Shown here: positions 10,303-19,120 of the stretch, piece after piece | Layout of the letters: each line of letters begins with the position of its first letter | How positions within the stretch are numbered: the stretch's first letter is position 1 | DNA from: Paenibacillus plantiphilus | Lineage (GTDB): Bacteria; Bacillota; Bacilli; Paenibacillales; Paenibacillaceae | Direction of reading: 5' to 3' | Assembly: GCF_927798095.1 (NCBI RefSeq) | Contig: NZ_CAKMMF010000009.1 | Span: forward strand, 62,001-126,000 | DNA: 64,000 nt | The notes under the pieces: model-generated | What the model was told of the DNA's origin: nothing | The model's database searches: none | The model's input: only the letters and a program-made list of their open reading frames with translations | Translations under genes and position numbers: made by a program

Positions 10303-10352
10303 ACCGCCGTCATGCTGCGATATACCGTGCGCGCTTGGAGCTGCGCGCGGTG
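10303..10352 (+). repeat. Dispersed GC-rich hairpin repeat, copy A
   Basis: A segment starting GCCGTCATGC and ending GAGCTGCGCGCGGTG, able to fold through its CGCGC blocks. Related copies lie at 31996-32040 (reverse) and 61607-61653. It is followed by a (GA)n tract at 10353-10363. Confidence 0.65.
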
Positions 10353-10389
10353 AGAGAGAGAGAGATACGGCTTGATACTTGTCTTGCAT

Positions 10390-10434
10390 AGAAAGCGGTA
10401 TATATTTAATATCATTAAATATATACCGCTTTCT
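10390..10434. other. Perfect 21-bp inverted repeat with 3-nt loop
   Basis: The arms 10390-10410 and 10414-10434 are perfectly complementary; they start AGAAAGCGGTATATA, and the loop is ATC. It lies within the roughly 500-bp gap between the AraC and hydrolase genes, which otherwise holds only repeat copy A and no gene I can support. There is no T-run after it, so it is not a typical terminator. An RNA hairpin, an operator or a mobile-element remnant are all possible. Confidence 0.7.
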
Positions 10435-10590
10435 GACTGTCGGGTTAATAGAATCTCTACTATAGCGGCGAGATAGCAATTGGGGTATACTCATACACAA
10501 AATGGATATTTTTCAATGTGAATGATAACAAGTCAAAGAGCATTTGCCGCAACGAGGACCCTACAGTCGTACAGAAGGAGCGTTGGCACT

Positions 10591-11310
10591 ATGGCACTAT
10601 CCAGGAAAACGGATAATAATACGGTTAGAATTCACTATTATGATTCGATCGAAGATGCGCATCCGTATTTGACCCCACTGATTGTGTGTCCCGGATTATC
10701 AGAAACAGCGGAGGAGTATTTGGATTTGCTGGAAGCGCTTCTGCCCAGAAGAAGCATCCTATTGTCCTTTCGAGGCCGAGGCCACAGCGATACTCCTGAT
10801 AGCGGATACAATCTTGCCCATCATATCGACGATATTGCTTCTGTCGTTCGCTGCGCAGCATTAGAACACTTTCATTTGCTTGGCTATTCTCGCGGAGCCT
10901 CCTATGCGTTGGGCTATGCGCAAGGTCATCAGAAGCAGATTCATTCCTTGATTGTCGGCGATTATCCAGCTGAACATCGAGCAATGCCTCTGAATTGGCC
11001 GGAGGATTATATCAACCAGTATTTAATTCCATGCAATCGTATTGATGATTATATTCGACCTTCAGCGGTTTATGGCATCCAGAGAGAGTCGTCCCAGATC
11101 AGTCTCGACGATCCGCTGGATATTCCTGTTCTGGCAACTAGAGGTCTTCTTGACGGTTCTATGGTCAGCGATGTCGATCTTGATCGCTACAAAGACTTGT
11201 GCAGCCATTTAATCGTTAAAGAGTATGCGCAATCCGGCCATGATATAAGAGAGAACGAGAAGGCGCTCTTTTACAGTGATATCATCCGTTTTCTGGATAC
11301 TATTGGCTAA
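10591..11310 (+). CDS. Alpha/beta hydrolase
   Basis: 239 residues from ATG 10591, preceded at 10 nt by AGAAGGAG; the in-frame ATG at 10522 has no ribosome site. The fold markers are in order: a CPGLSE oxyanion-type loop near 33-38, FRGRGHSD near 60-66, nucleophile motif GYSRG (Ser100), an acidic residue in RGLLDGS near 188, and His in QSGHDI near residue 217. These give a complete Ser-Asp-His set. The substrate is unknown; the family includes esterases, lipases and C-C hydrolases. Single-gene unit followed by its own terminator. Confidence 0.85.
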   Translation: MALSRKTDNNTVRIHYYDSIEDAHPYLTPLIVCPGLSETAEEYLDLLEALLPRRSILLSFRGRGHSDTPDSGYNLAHHIDDIASVVRCAALEHFHLLGYSRGASYALGYAQGHQKQIHSLIVGDYPAEHRAMPLNWPEDYINQYLIPCNRIDDYIRPSAVYGIQRESSQISLDDPLDIPVLATRGLLDGSMVSDVDLDRYKDLCSHLIVKEYAQSGHDIRENEKALFYSDIIRFLDTIG

Positions 11311-11354
11311 TGATCATTCTATAGCCACAAGTGACGGTACATAAACTGCATAAC

Positions 11355-11401
11355 AAAAAGTGGCGCGGCAGGGGGGAGTATCTTCCTGTGGGGCCACTTT
11401 C
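11355..11401 (+). terminator. Terminator after the hydrolase gene
   Basis: AAAGTGGC pairs with GCCACTTT around an inner GGCAGG/TCCTGT-like stem, ending CTTTCT. It lies about 45 nt beyond the stop codon and could also act for the convergent Nudix gene. Confidence 0.7.
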
Positions 11402-11494
11402 TAATGCAGCGATACTTGTAGTCGTGCAGAAGCTGTCCTTAGAGCTTGAAACTTCCCTCATGGGACAGTTCTTCGCATAGGGTTAAGCTTCGCT

Positions 11495-11986
11495 TTATTG
11501 CTGTATTGTCCAGTTATCTAATCTTGCTGCTTCCAAGCTATGGTTGTTCTTGTCTTTTAGCCAGTTAAGAGCTTGCATGACTAGTGGAGAACTATTATTG
11601 GGCGTTAGTTGGTTAATGGCAACCCACTCTGATCCGATGGAATCATTGTTGTGCATATTCATCGTATAAGTCAAATCACCGCTAACATACTCTACTTCAT
11701 AGTAGATAGCAACCTGATGAATATGCGTTGTCCCGCGTTTCTCCAGCTTAAAGGGGATGACATAATCAAGGACGCCGAGATTACGAATCACCTTGATGCT
11801 TGTAGCTGTTTCTTCTAAAAATTCCCGACGGAGTGCATGGACCAATGGTTCATTCGAGTCTACTGCTCCACCTGGCAGGTCATATCGATTCGTGTATGGA
11901 CCGCCATTCTTATGAATTAATAAGATTTTTCCTTCAAGCGTACAAATCCCATATACACCTAAATGCGTATGCCATCTCTCTTCCAT
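11495..11986 (-). CDS. Nudix hydrolase
   Basis: 163 residues. The Nudix box is complete at residues 40-62: GAVDSNEP...RREFLEET, matching GX5EX7REUXEE, which binds the catalytic divalent metal. Nudix enzymes cleave nucleoside diphosphates linked to another group. The region LPGGAVD and the following GTTHIHQVAIYYEVE fit the MutT/ADP-ribose type, but the substrate cannot be set from sequence. It stands alone between two converging transcription units. ATG start. Confidence 0.88.
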   Translation of the reverse strand: MEERWHTHLGVYGICTLEGKILLIHKNGGPYTNRYDLPGGAVDSNEPLVHALRREFLEETATSIKVIRNLGVLDYVIPFKLEKRGTTHIHQVAIYYEVEYVSGDLTYTMNMHNNDSIGSEWVAINQLTPNNSSPLVMQALNWLKDKNNHSLEAARLDNWTIQQ

Positions 11987-12112
11987 AGTATCCCTCCCAT
12001 TTGATAACTATACTGTAAACTTTCGTAATGTCAAATGATTTTCAATCGTATGAATCTGTGGTCGCATTCCTTTCAGGACCTGCGATTCGATCCCCAGGAG
12101 GTAGGTACTATC

Positions 12113-12166
12113 ATGCTTGATAAGAGCATCCTGCGGGTAAGAATTTTCAAATACAATGCGATGTGA
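12113..12166 (+). CDS. Possible 17-aa leader peptide (or lost true start of the next gene)
   Basis: A CAGGAGGT ribosome site stands 10 nt before an ATG that opens the peptide MLDKSILRVRIFKYNAM, stopping at TGA 12164-12166. The large gene that follows has only weak ribosome sites in its own frame. Either this is a short translated leader coupled to the next gene, or a frameshift near 12160 separates the real start from its gene. Confidence 0.35.
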   Translation: MLDKSILRVRIFKYNAM

Positions 12167-12182
12167 CGGGGTGTGGATCGGG

Positions 12183-13736
12183 ATGAAGGAGCTATTAAAG
12201 TTCGGGATTGCGCCTGATGAATTTGATTGGAAGAGCTTTCTGCTCGATGACCATTCTGAGCTGGAACTAGCTTGGCAGGCTGCAGAGATGGATGAGAGAG
12301 TGGAAGACTTGGCCGAGCTTCGCTGGCTGCTTCAAGAAATTCGGGAGGCGCTAGCAATGTATCGGAACGCTTTTCCCGATGGACGGTTCGAACGCGAGCT
12401 GGAATCGGCTTTTGCACGTCAGGCTGATGTGCTGGAAAGACAGGTTGCCGAGTATGAAACCAAGCTTGAGCAATGTGATCTTAACGCTTATTTAACCGTA
12501 AAATACGCCATTCGAACATTATATAAGCAGCTCGGCGCTACTGTTGCGGGAAGCGACTGGCAATCCCCTTGCAAGAAGCTTCAGTCAACTCCAGATCCAG
12601 CCTCTCTGGCTGTTCCCGAGGAATCGGGTTTTGCTCAGGAAGAGGAGGGGACGTATATGCGCAGCTATGGCAGTGAGACAGTCAAGGAATATGAGGAGGC
12701 AGCCTTGGAAGCCTTTTACACATTGCCAGCGGAAAGGCGCGAGCAGCGCATCGGATTTGTGACGACCTCGGGTATGAAGGCACTTGAGCTTGCGATGATC
12801 GCTTATAAGAGCTTTACTGGCGAAACCCATCCTTTTTATTATCAAAAGGGTTTTTACTGTGAAGGAGCGGATCTGGCCAAGCTGCTGTTGAACGCTCCGC
12901 TGGAGCTGGAGCCGGATGAGCTTTACAAGATCGTGGACGAAAATAGGCCAATCGGCTGTTTGCTCGTTGATCCTGGCATGTGTTGGCCGATCAGTCCTGC
13001 AGTTGATCTTGCGAGATTATTGGACGGCTTGTCCCGCCACCGGCAAAGCGAACCGCTGTATGTGATCGTGGACCGGACGCTGACAAGTGTGTCTAATCCA
13101 TTATTCGAGAGGTATGGAGAGCGGCTGCCGCCTCACGTTGTGCTGATCAGTGTGGAGAGCGGAATCAAGTACATGCAGTATGGTCTTGATTTGGCTAATG
13201 TAGGTTATTTGACAGCCTTGGGCAGAATGCTGGGAAGCCAATCACATAGAGCGAAATGGGTCGCTCTGTTGTCGCTTCTGGATGCGGGCGCTGATCCGGT
13301 TACTGTACGCCAGCTGCCGACGCCTGATCTTCATCAGTTAACGGCACGTCTATCCAGATTAAACCGCAATGCCCATTGGATGGATGCTTTTCTGAGGCAT
13401 ATGGTTCGAGTGGGGAAGGTTGAGGCTTATTACCGCTCTGTGGAGCCTTCTCCCCAATACGAACTGGATGGTCGTCACTGGATAGGTTCGCTCTTTTATA
13501 TTCAACTTCCCGGGCTGCGTTCGGATGCGGAATATGAGGCGTGGATCGACTCTTTTGTCATCTCGGCTCCTCGTGAGGAGCATTTCGTATCTGGCGGCAG
13601 CTTCGGATTCGATACCTTTCGGATGAACGCAGTTCGCAATTCGACCTGTCAGGATAACGCTTTGCGAGTGTCAGTCGAAAGGGCCCCGCTTGGCCAATTT
13701 CTGCTGAAGCTTAAATATATGTACAGTCAGCTGTGA
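12183..13736 (+). CDS. PLP-dependent Cys/Met-metabolism-like protein with N-terminal helical extension
   Basis: 517 residues from ATG 12183; an ATG at 12156 and a GTG at 12171 are alternatives, and none has a clear ribosome site. Residues 1-150 are helical and acidic, unlike the usual family N-terminus. From about 160 the order matches fold-type I PLP enzymes of the cystathionine gamma-synthase group: a YGSETVKEYE segment, FVTTSGMKALELA (cofactor phosphate loop), LLVDPGMCWP, IVDRT, and ESGIKYMQYG with candidate Schiff-base Lys329. Overall it is divergent and longer than the typical 380-400 residues. It could be a transsulfuration-type lyase or a specialised member with another substrate. No operon partner apart from the short upstream reading frame. 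Confidence 0.65.
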   Translation: MKELLKFGIAPDEFDWKSFLLDDHSELELAWQAAEMDERVEDLAELRWLLQEIREALAMYRNAFPDGRFERELESAFARQADVLERQVAEYETKLEQCDLNAYLTVKYAIRTLYKQLGATVAGSDWQSPCKKLQSTPDPASLAVPEESGFAQEEEGTYMRSYGSETVKEYEEAALEAFYTLPAERREQRIGFVTTSGMKALELAMIAYKSFTGETHPFYYQKGFYCEGADLAKLLLNAPLELEPDELYKIVDENRPIGCLLVDPGMCWPISPAVDLARLLDGLSRHRQSEPLYVIVDRTLTSVSNPLFERYGERLPPHVVLISVESGIKYMQYGLDLANVGYLTALGRMLGSQSHRAKWVALLSLLDAGADPVTVRQLPTPDLHQLTARLSRLNRNAHWMDAFLRHMVRVGKVEAYYRSVEPSPQYELDGRHWIGSLFYIQLPGLRSDAEYEAWIDSFVISAPREEHFVSGGSFGFDTFRMNAVRNSTCQDNALRVSVERAPLGQFLLKLKYMYSQL

Positions 13737-13853
13737 ATATGCATGAGAGAATCGCCATTTGGGATGACCAAGAAATAATAGTGATTGCATCCATGTTATG
13801 TAATAATAGAATAGAACAAACGTGCAATTCACAAACATCTAGGGGGCATTATT

Positions 13854-14345
13854 GTGATCGTTGATATTAGCAGCAACACGGATGGATCTTTGGAAGGCAA
13901 GCTTGAATTCAGTCTATTCAATGTAACGATTCCCGTATCGATTAATGATCAAGGATACTTGGATTACGCGAATGATTGCGCCAAGAAACTAAATAATCTC
14001 AGTGAGGATATAATCGAAAGACTTTGCGATTTCTCAATCGCCTACTGCAACAATTTTTGCGAATATGTAGGAGTACAACCGCCAGCGATCAACAGCAAGA
14101 GAGATATACTGCAACATATTCGTCCGTTATCACTACATATTGAGGAGCCGGAGGACCGATCTATACTGGCATTCAGTCTGGATCTGGATTGTTCTTGGGA
14201 AATAGAGCATGGAATGCAGTGGGTGATCAAGGACGATCAGGTTCTTTATGTGGGTGCTTTTGAGGGCTTTGGTCCGTGGGAAGAGCTGTCGTATTACGAA
14301 CAAATGTGTCCGAATTTTGCCTTCGGTAAAACGTATGATGATTAA
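13854..14345 (+). CDS. Small acidic protein, DUF6985/immunity-like
   Basis: 163 residues from GTG 13854 with TCTAGGGGGC upstream. No catalytic motif is seen. It is acidic, and its C-terminus reads MQWVIKDDQVLYVGAFEGF then GPWEELSYY, a pattern I loosely associate with DUF6985-type proteins found near polymorphic toxins. The family call is tentative. It is monocistronic with its own terminator, 5.4 kb from the Tc toxin genes, so a link to them is not established. Confidence 0.55.
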   Translation: MIVDISSNTDGSLEGKLEFSLFNVTIPVSINDQGYLDYANDCAKKLNNLSEDIIERLCDFSIAYCNNFCEYVGVQPPAINSKRDILQHIRPLSLHIEEPEDRSILAFSLDLDCSWEIEHGMQWVIKDDQVLYVGAFEGFGPWEELSYYEQMCPNFAFGKTYDD

Positions 14346-14347
14346 AT

Positions 14348-14390
14348 AAAGCGCAGGCTTCTTGTCTACTGTGACAAGACCTGCGCTTTT
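14348..14390 (+). terminator. Terminator shared by the converging units
   Basis: AAAGCGCAGG pairs with CCTGCGCTTT, with an inner CTTGTC/GACAAG extension and a TTTTCC tail. It stands between the acidic-protein gene and the reverse-strand ars operon. Confidence 0.8.
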
Positions 14391-14464
14391 CCTTTGAGCT
14401 TCCAGAGTAATACGAATAGCAGAATAGCAAAATAGCAGAGCTATTGTTACGAGTAGGTCAGGAT

Positions 14465-14887
14465 TTATTGGCCTTCCTTTAGGAACACTTCAACCCGAGC
14501 TTTAATCGCATCTCGCACCGTGCGGAATTGAGCCATGATCTCATCCTCGGTTCCCATCGCTTTGGCGGGATCATCGAAGCCCCAATGCCATTTAATTACA
14601 TTCGGGTTGGTAATAACAGGGCAATGCTCATCAGCGTGCCCGCATAAGGTGATCACATATGTCGCACGGTCCAGAAGCTCAGGATCAATAACATTTGATG
14701 TATGGGTTGATATGTCCACACCTGCTTCTTTCATAACTTGGACAGCGCGGGGGTTAAGACCATGTGCCTCCAAGCCCGCGCTTTTCACCTCGTAAAGGCC
14801 GCCTCCAAGCGCATGCATAAACCCATCAGCCATTTGACTGCGGCAAGAGTTGCCTGTGCATAAGAAATAAATGAGCTTCTTCTCCAT
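14465..14887 (-). CDS. arsC: Arsenate reductase, thioredoxin-coupled type
   Basis: 140 residues, the usual length. It reduces arsenate to arsenite in the cytoplasm so that ArsB can export it. The low-molecular-weight phosphatase P-loop CTGNSCR spans residues 10-16, with nucleophile Cys10. Cys82 and Cys89 in LCGHADEHC form the redox relay that passes the disulfide to thioredoxin. It is last in arsR-arsB-arsC, 35 nt after arsB. Confidence 0.96.
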   Translation of the reverse strand: MEKKLIYFLCTGNSCRSQMADGFMHALGGGLYEVKSAGLEAHGLNPRAVQVMKEAGVDISTHTSNVIDPELLDRATYVITLCGHADEHCPVITNPNVIKWHWGFDDPAKAMGTEDEIMAQFRTVRDAIKARVEVFLKEGQ

Positions 14888-14922
14888 AGTAGTCAGCTAA
14901 TCTCCTTAGGATTGATTGTTGG

Positions 14923-16215
14923 TTAACTAATCACTTTGAGCCATAAATAAAGGCTGGTGAGCGTAATGAACAGGACGGGAATGGTTAGAACGATCCCGAT
15001 TCTAAAGTAAGCGCCCCACGTGATTCGCACGCCTTTGCGAGAGAGAACATGCAGCCAGAGCAGGGTGGCAAGCGAGCCGATCGGCGTTATTTTGGGACCA
15101 AGATCAGATCCGATCACGTTGGCATACACGAAAGCTTCACGCAAAGCGCCTGTCGGGTTCGTGCTCTGAATCGCGAGCGCATCAATCATGACGGTTGGCA
15201 AGTTGTTCATAATGGATGATAGAATAGCTGCGATAAAACCCGCGCCAATTGTTGCGGCGAACAATCCCCCCTCGCCAAGCCATTGAAAGACTTTGCCAAG
15301 CTGGTCGGTAAGCCCGACATTGCGAAGCCCGTAAACGACGACATACATCCCGATAGAGAAGACGACGATTGCCCACGGAGCTTCTTTAATGATTTTTCTA
15401 GTATGGATCTCAGGACTGCGTCTTGCCATCATGATGAATGCGATGGCTGCAATGCCCGCAATAATGGATACTGGAAGTTTGATATATTCACTCGTTAGAT
15501 AAGCAAGCAATAATAGCGTGAGGATGATCCATGAAATTCGAAATAGCTTGGGGTCCTTTATAGCAGCTTTTGGCGCTTTTAATTGAGTCAAGTCATACCG
15601 CTTCGGAATACTGCGGCGAAAGAACAGGTACAGGACTAGCAAGCTTGCGCCAATAGAGAATAGTGTCGGAACGATCATCCGGCTTGCATATTCAATAAAT
15701 CCGATATCAAAAAAATCGGCCGAAACAATATTGACCAGATTGCTGATGACGAGTGGAAGTGAGGCGGTATCCGAGATAAACCCGCTTGCAATGATAAAGG
15801 GCAATATCATGCGCTCATCGAACTTCAACGCCTGGACCATTGCCAGCACGATAGGCGTTAAGATGAGCGCCGCACCATCATTGGCGAAAAATGCCGCCAC
15901 AGCAGCACCTAATAGAATCACATAAACAAACATAAACGTACCATTGCCACGGGAGAACCGTGCGATATGCAAGGCAGCCCATTCGAAAAAGCCGATTTCA
16001 TCCAATATAAGCGATATGACGATAATCGCGACGAAGGCGAGAGTGGCATTCCATACGATTAGGGTTACATCCCATACATCAGAAAAGGCAACTACCCCGG
16101 CAATCAAGGCTGCGATCGCTCCGCCGCTTGCAGACCAGCCGATACTCAATCCTTTTGGCTGCCATATTACAAAAACTAATGTTGCGATGAAAATAAGAGA
16201 CGCGACTGCGAGCAT
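14923..16215 (-). CDS. arsB: Arsenite efflux permease
   Basis: 430 residues with about 12 hydrophobic segments across the whole length. ArsB expels arsenite or antimonite across the membrane, alone or with ArsA; no arsA gene is seen here. Segments such as [17 protein letters not shown] and [12 protein letters not shown] match the ArsB/ion-transporter superfamily rather than ACR3. The ATG is preceded by CAGGAGGATTT. It lies 20 nt after arsR and so is co-transcribed and ArsR-controlled. Confidence 0.95.
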   Translation of the reverse strand: MLAVASLIFIATLVFVIWQPKGLSIGWSASGGAIAALIAGVVAFSDVWDVTLIVWNATLAFVAIIVISLILDEIGFFEWAALHIARFSRGNGTFMFVYVILLGAAVAAFFANDGAALILTPIVLAMVQALKFDERMILPFIIASGFISDTASLPLVISNLVNIVSADFFDIGFIEYASRMIVPTLFSIGASLLVLYLFFRRSIPKRYDLTQLKAPKAAIKDPKLFRISWIILTLLLLAYLTSEYIKLPVSIIAGIAAIAFIMMARRSPEIHTRKIIKEAPWAIVVFSIGMYVVVYGLRNVGLTDQLGKVFQWLGEGGLFAATIGAGFIAAILSSIMNNLPTVMIDALAIQSTNPTGALREAFVYANVIGSDLGPKITPIGSLATLLWLHVLSRKGVRITWGAYFRIGIVLTIPVLFITLTSLYLWLKVIS

Positions 16216-16235
16216 AAATCCTCCTGTTGATTCGA

Positions 16236-16550
16236 TTAATTACAGCTGTTCTTATGCTTGGCATTGATCTGCTCTTTCATAGATGGAAGCTGATCCAAAA
16301 TGCCTTGCAGGTAAGGCTTGTCTTGAATATTCAATGAGTAGTAAATCCATTGGCTGCGGCGTGTTTCGTTTACGAGGCCGCCGATTTTCAACTTCCGCAA
16401 ATGCTGGCTCGCGTTTGGCTGTGTCGTCTGCAGCAATTCGACGATGTCGCATACACACATTTCCTTTTCTTTCAACAAAGAAAGGATCGTCAAGCGGGTC
16501 TTGTCGGAAAGAAGCTTCAACGTTTCGGCCAATGCATCCAAGGGAACCAT
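16236..16550 (-). CDS. arsR: ArsR-family metalloregulatory repressor
   Basis: 104 residues, winged helix. The arsenite-binding motif of the DNA-recognition helix region is present as [11 protein letters not shown] (Cys32, Cys34), followed by [12 protein letters not shown]. Apo-ArsR binds the operator, and arsenite releases it. First gene of the operon; the promoter and inverted repeat described at 16633-16671 lie upstream. Confidence 0.95.
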   Translation of the reverse strand: MVPLDALAETLKLLSDKTRLTILSLLKEKEMCVCDIVELLQTTQPNASQHLRKLKIGGLVNETRRSQWIYYSLNIQDKPYLQGILDQLPSMKEQINAKHKNSCN

Positions 16551-16632
16551 TCTATATCACCTCAATTCTTTCATGCTTACGAAACGAAAGCACATGCAGC
16601 ACGATCTACTTTGCAGAATATCTTTCATTCGT

Positions 16633-16671
16633 ATTATAGTCACACTCATCTATATAAGTAAATAATTATAT
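16633..16671 (-). promoter_or_regulatory. ars promoter and ArsR operator
   Basis: On the minus strand TTACTT (16661-16656), a 17-bp spacer and a perfect TATAAT (16638-16633) lead to arsR. An inverted repeat ATATAA...TTATAT (16652-16657 / 16666-16671) covers the -35 box, the position expected for repression by ArsR. Confidence 0.7.
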
Positions 16672-16700
16672 TAGTAAATGATGATATGTAATGGAGCAAG

Positions 16701-16734
16701 AAAGCGCCAATTGCGGATTAACACTTGGCGCTTT
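16701..16734 (-). terminator. Hairpin, possible terminator of the pentapeptide-repeat gene
   Basis: AAAGCGCCAA pairs perfectly with TTGGCGCTTT over a 14-nt loop. On the minus strand it follows the pentapeptide gene by about 160 nt and ends CTTTCTT. The rest of the 16551-16896 gap holds only the ars promoter region and nothing else I can identify. Confidence 0.5.
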
Positions 16735-16896
16735 ACTTTTCCGCTGTAACGCAGTATTTCCGTCTTATGGAGATAGCCGAAGAGAGTTCTGCGATGTCTT
16801 GTCATCTGTAAGATGGTTTTCAGCTCACACCTCCTATTTTATTCTGGGGGTGACGTCATCGGCGTCATGAGAGTTTTTGCAGTTACTCAGCGAATT

Positions 16897-17763
16897 TCAT
16901 GCCCCTAACCAATGGGAGGGGTGAATGAGGGAATGGGGCAGCTTCGTATTGACATCACCCTTCGCCGCATTGAGCTGGGATTGGGTAAGAAAGAGACTTT
17001 CGGTCAGATTTGCGCCTCTTAGGTCAGCGTCTCTGAAATCAGCGCCGATGAGATCAGCCGATCTCAAGTCGGCGTCTCTAAGATCAGCGGCAATGAGGTA
17101 CGCCCCTCTCAAATTGGCGCATCTGATGTCCGCGCCCTTCAGCTTGGCGCCTATGAGATCTGCGCCGCGAGTGAATTTCTTCTGGCGTCCCTGTGGGACT
17201 TTATGTCGCCGCTGGGCTTCTGCTCGCACGAGCTCGCTGGTCTGCAGGAGCAGTGTATTGACTTCTGCGCGATGTGCAGCGGCATCGAGCTCAAGAAGAG
17301 AGTCGGGACGGAGCAGCGTGAGACGTTCGGTCTCATCGTATGCCAGTTGAAGCTTATCATGAATCGGACGTGCAGGCTGTAAAGTCAGCGCTTCGTTCAA
17401 ATACCAGAGCAGCTCATGCAGCTGCCGCATGATCGGGAACACCTCGAACATTTGCTTCGCGGTCGCTGGCGCTTGCCGCCAATCTCGGCCGCCGTAAGTG
17501 ACATGGGACACCTTCTGCCCCGCGCCAAAGCAGTCATAAACGGTGCAGCCGCGAAAGCCCAGCTCTCTGAGATTATTGTGAACGCCGCAGCGAAAATCCG
17601 CTTGCAGGTTGTGACAGGGCTGCCCTGCAGCTTTATCGATTGCAAAATCTACTGATGCTGCGAAGGGCAGTGAAGCACAGCACAAGCCGAAGCAGCTCTC
17701 GCAGTCAGACTGCAGATTGTTGTGGCTCCCGTAAAGTTCAGGCTTCGAATATTCGTGGTTCAT
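16897..17763 (-). CDS. Pentapeptide-repeat protein with Cys-rich N-terminal domain
   Basis: 288 residues. The N-terminal 100 residues contain a Cys-rich block (CESCFGLCCASLPF, later CGVHNN, GCTVYDCFGAG). The middle is helical, and residues about 195-265 are pentapeptide repeats of the A(D/N)LXX type (GADLIGAKLKGADIRCANLR), which fold into a right-handed quadrilateral beta-helix. The Cys-rich plus repeat architecture recurs in Gram-positive genomes, but I know no established function; the Cys block may bind metal. No operon partner. Confidence 0.85.
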   Translation of the reverse strand: MNHEYSKPELYGSHNNLQSDCESCFGLCCASLPFAASVDFAIDKAAGQPCHNLQADFRCGVHNNLRELGFRGCTVYDCFGAGQKVSHVTYGGRDWRQAPATAKQMFEVFPIMRQLHELLWYLNEALTLQPARPIHDKLQLAYDETERLTLLRPDSLLELDAAAHRAEVNTLLLQTSELVRAEAQRRHKVPQGRQKKFTRGADLIGAKLKGADIRCANLRGAYLIAADLRDADLRSADLIGADFRDADLRGANLTESLFLTQSQLNAAKGDVNTKLPHSLIHPSHWLGA

Positions 17764-17980
17764 AACTAATAGATGGCCTCCCGCAGATCAATAAGATGAA
17801 CGATTGAAAGGAACAAACAGTGGCTGCCAGAAGAATGTTCTTCCAATCGCCGTTGTCTTCTCTCGCTCAACTTAGATAGATGATGGATAGTAATTTTAGC
17901 ATACATAACCGTTGCAAACTAGAGCTGCTATCACATCATATTGCTCCGCACATCGCACGAACCACGAACTTTCGTATCCC

Positions 17981-19120
17981 TCATTTCATTTTATATTTGC
18001 CAGAGCTCCGTATATCGACATTAACTTCAACATCCAATGATTGCTCATGAAGGGGGAATGACTTGTCCGCATATTCTCGCCTCCACAATTTAGGATGCTG
18101 TTGATACAATACCTGACTCAGCCGGTAGACATCACATTTCTTGGAAATTCCATTGCGATAAGTCTCCATTATTTCGTTCCTGATGGCTTGTTCCGCTTCG
18201 TTTCGCACCTCTTTAATATGCTTGTCTTTGCGAAGCTCAATAATTTCGGCGGCCAATTTCAGTCTGATGCGATAACGAACAGTCCCCGACTGAATTAGCG
18301 GTGTAATCGCAATTTCCTTTCGCTTTAGCAGAAGCGAAGCCCATGGATGAGCATTATTAGGCACATGGATGGAAGAAACCTTCTTCTTGCCCACTATCCA
18401 TCGAATGCCAGTTAATTCCTGCCGCGAGAGTCGGGCAACATAGCGATCTTCATTGAACGCGAATGCGCCATCAATAACGAACATCGATTTTTGTTGCGTG
18501 TCTTCCTTCCATACGGAGCGATCAAGACTAAGCGAGGGCAGGAGCGTCGAATTCCCTGGTTCATTCGTATAGGCTATAAATTGGAAACCTTGGATCGCTG
18601 GGATGACAGCATTAAGCCTATAGCCTTGCTTTGGAATTGCCAGCAGCGAATCGAGCGGCGAGAAATTAAGCAGTGATTTCTGGGCAAGAAGGGTGGGAAT
18701 ATCTTCACGTGTACCGTAAAACGTTACTGTATAACGCACCTCTCTGTAACGGTTAAATGCCTCATATATGTAATCGATTCCATTCTTCATCACGTTCTCG
18801 GTAACGATGACCGTTTTGACATGGCCCCAGAAAATGCGAAGCTGTGACGATCTCATCGTGCTTTCCAATGCTTCGCTTACCGTTCTGCCTTCACCTTTGC
18901 CGATCCAGGAGGCTAAGGGCTTTCCAATCTCTAAGCTTTCGACTTTGGCAATATTGGAGAAATTCAGCACCTGTACATAAGCGATGTATTTGCCTTTGTC
19001 GTAATCCATGCCAATCGTGGTCGCATAAGCCATGTTCTGAATATCTGAAGAGTTCCAGCAGCCCGTCAGGCCAAGCATAAGAATGAGTGGAACAATCAGC
19101 TTCAACAAGGAAGTTTTCAT
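17981..19120 (-). CDS. Spore germination lipoprotein, Ger(x)C family
   Basis: 379 residues. The lipobox LTGC places the lipidated Cys at 21, so it is anchored to the outer face of the spore inner membrane. The following WNSSDIQNMAYATTIGMDYD is typical of GerAC/GerKC proteins. It is the C subunit of a nutrient germinant receptor and overlaps the gerA-type gene by 4 nt (ATGA), hence translational coupling. Third gene of the operon. Confidence 0.94.
   Translation of the reverse strand: MKTSLLKLIVPLILMLGLTGCWNSSDIQNMAYATTIGMDYDKGKYIAYVQVLNFSNIAKVESLEIGKPLASWIGKGEGRTVSEALESTMRSSQLRIFWGHVKTVIVTENVMKNGIDYIYEAFNRYREVRYTVTFYGTREDIPTLLAQKSLLNFSPLDSLLAIPKQGYRLNAVIPAIQGFQFIAYTNEPGNSTLLPSLSLDRSVWKEDTQQKSMFVIDGAFAFNEDRYVARLSRQELTGIRWIVGKKKVSSIHVPNNAHPWASLLLKRKEIAITPLIQSGTVRYRIRLKLAAEIIELRKDKHIKEVRNEAEQAIRNEIMETYRNGISKKCDVYRLSQVLYQQHPKLWRREYADKSFPLHEQSLDVEVNVDIRSSGKYKMK

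Noticed and set aside
16925..17350. Forward Ser/Arg/Leu-repeat protein
   Set aside because: It is the antisense of the pentapeptide-repeat gene; the repeat pattern arises from that gene's periodic codons.
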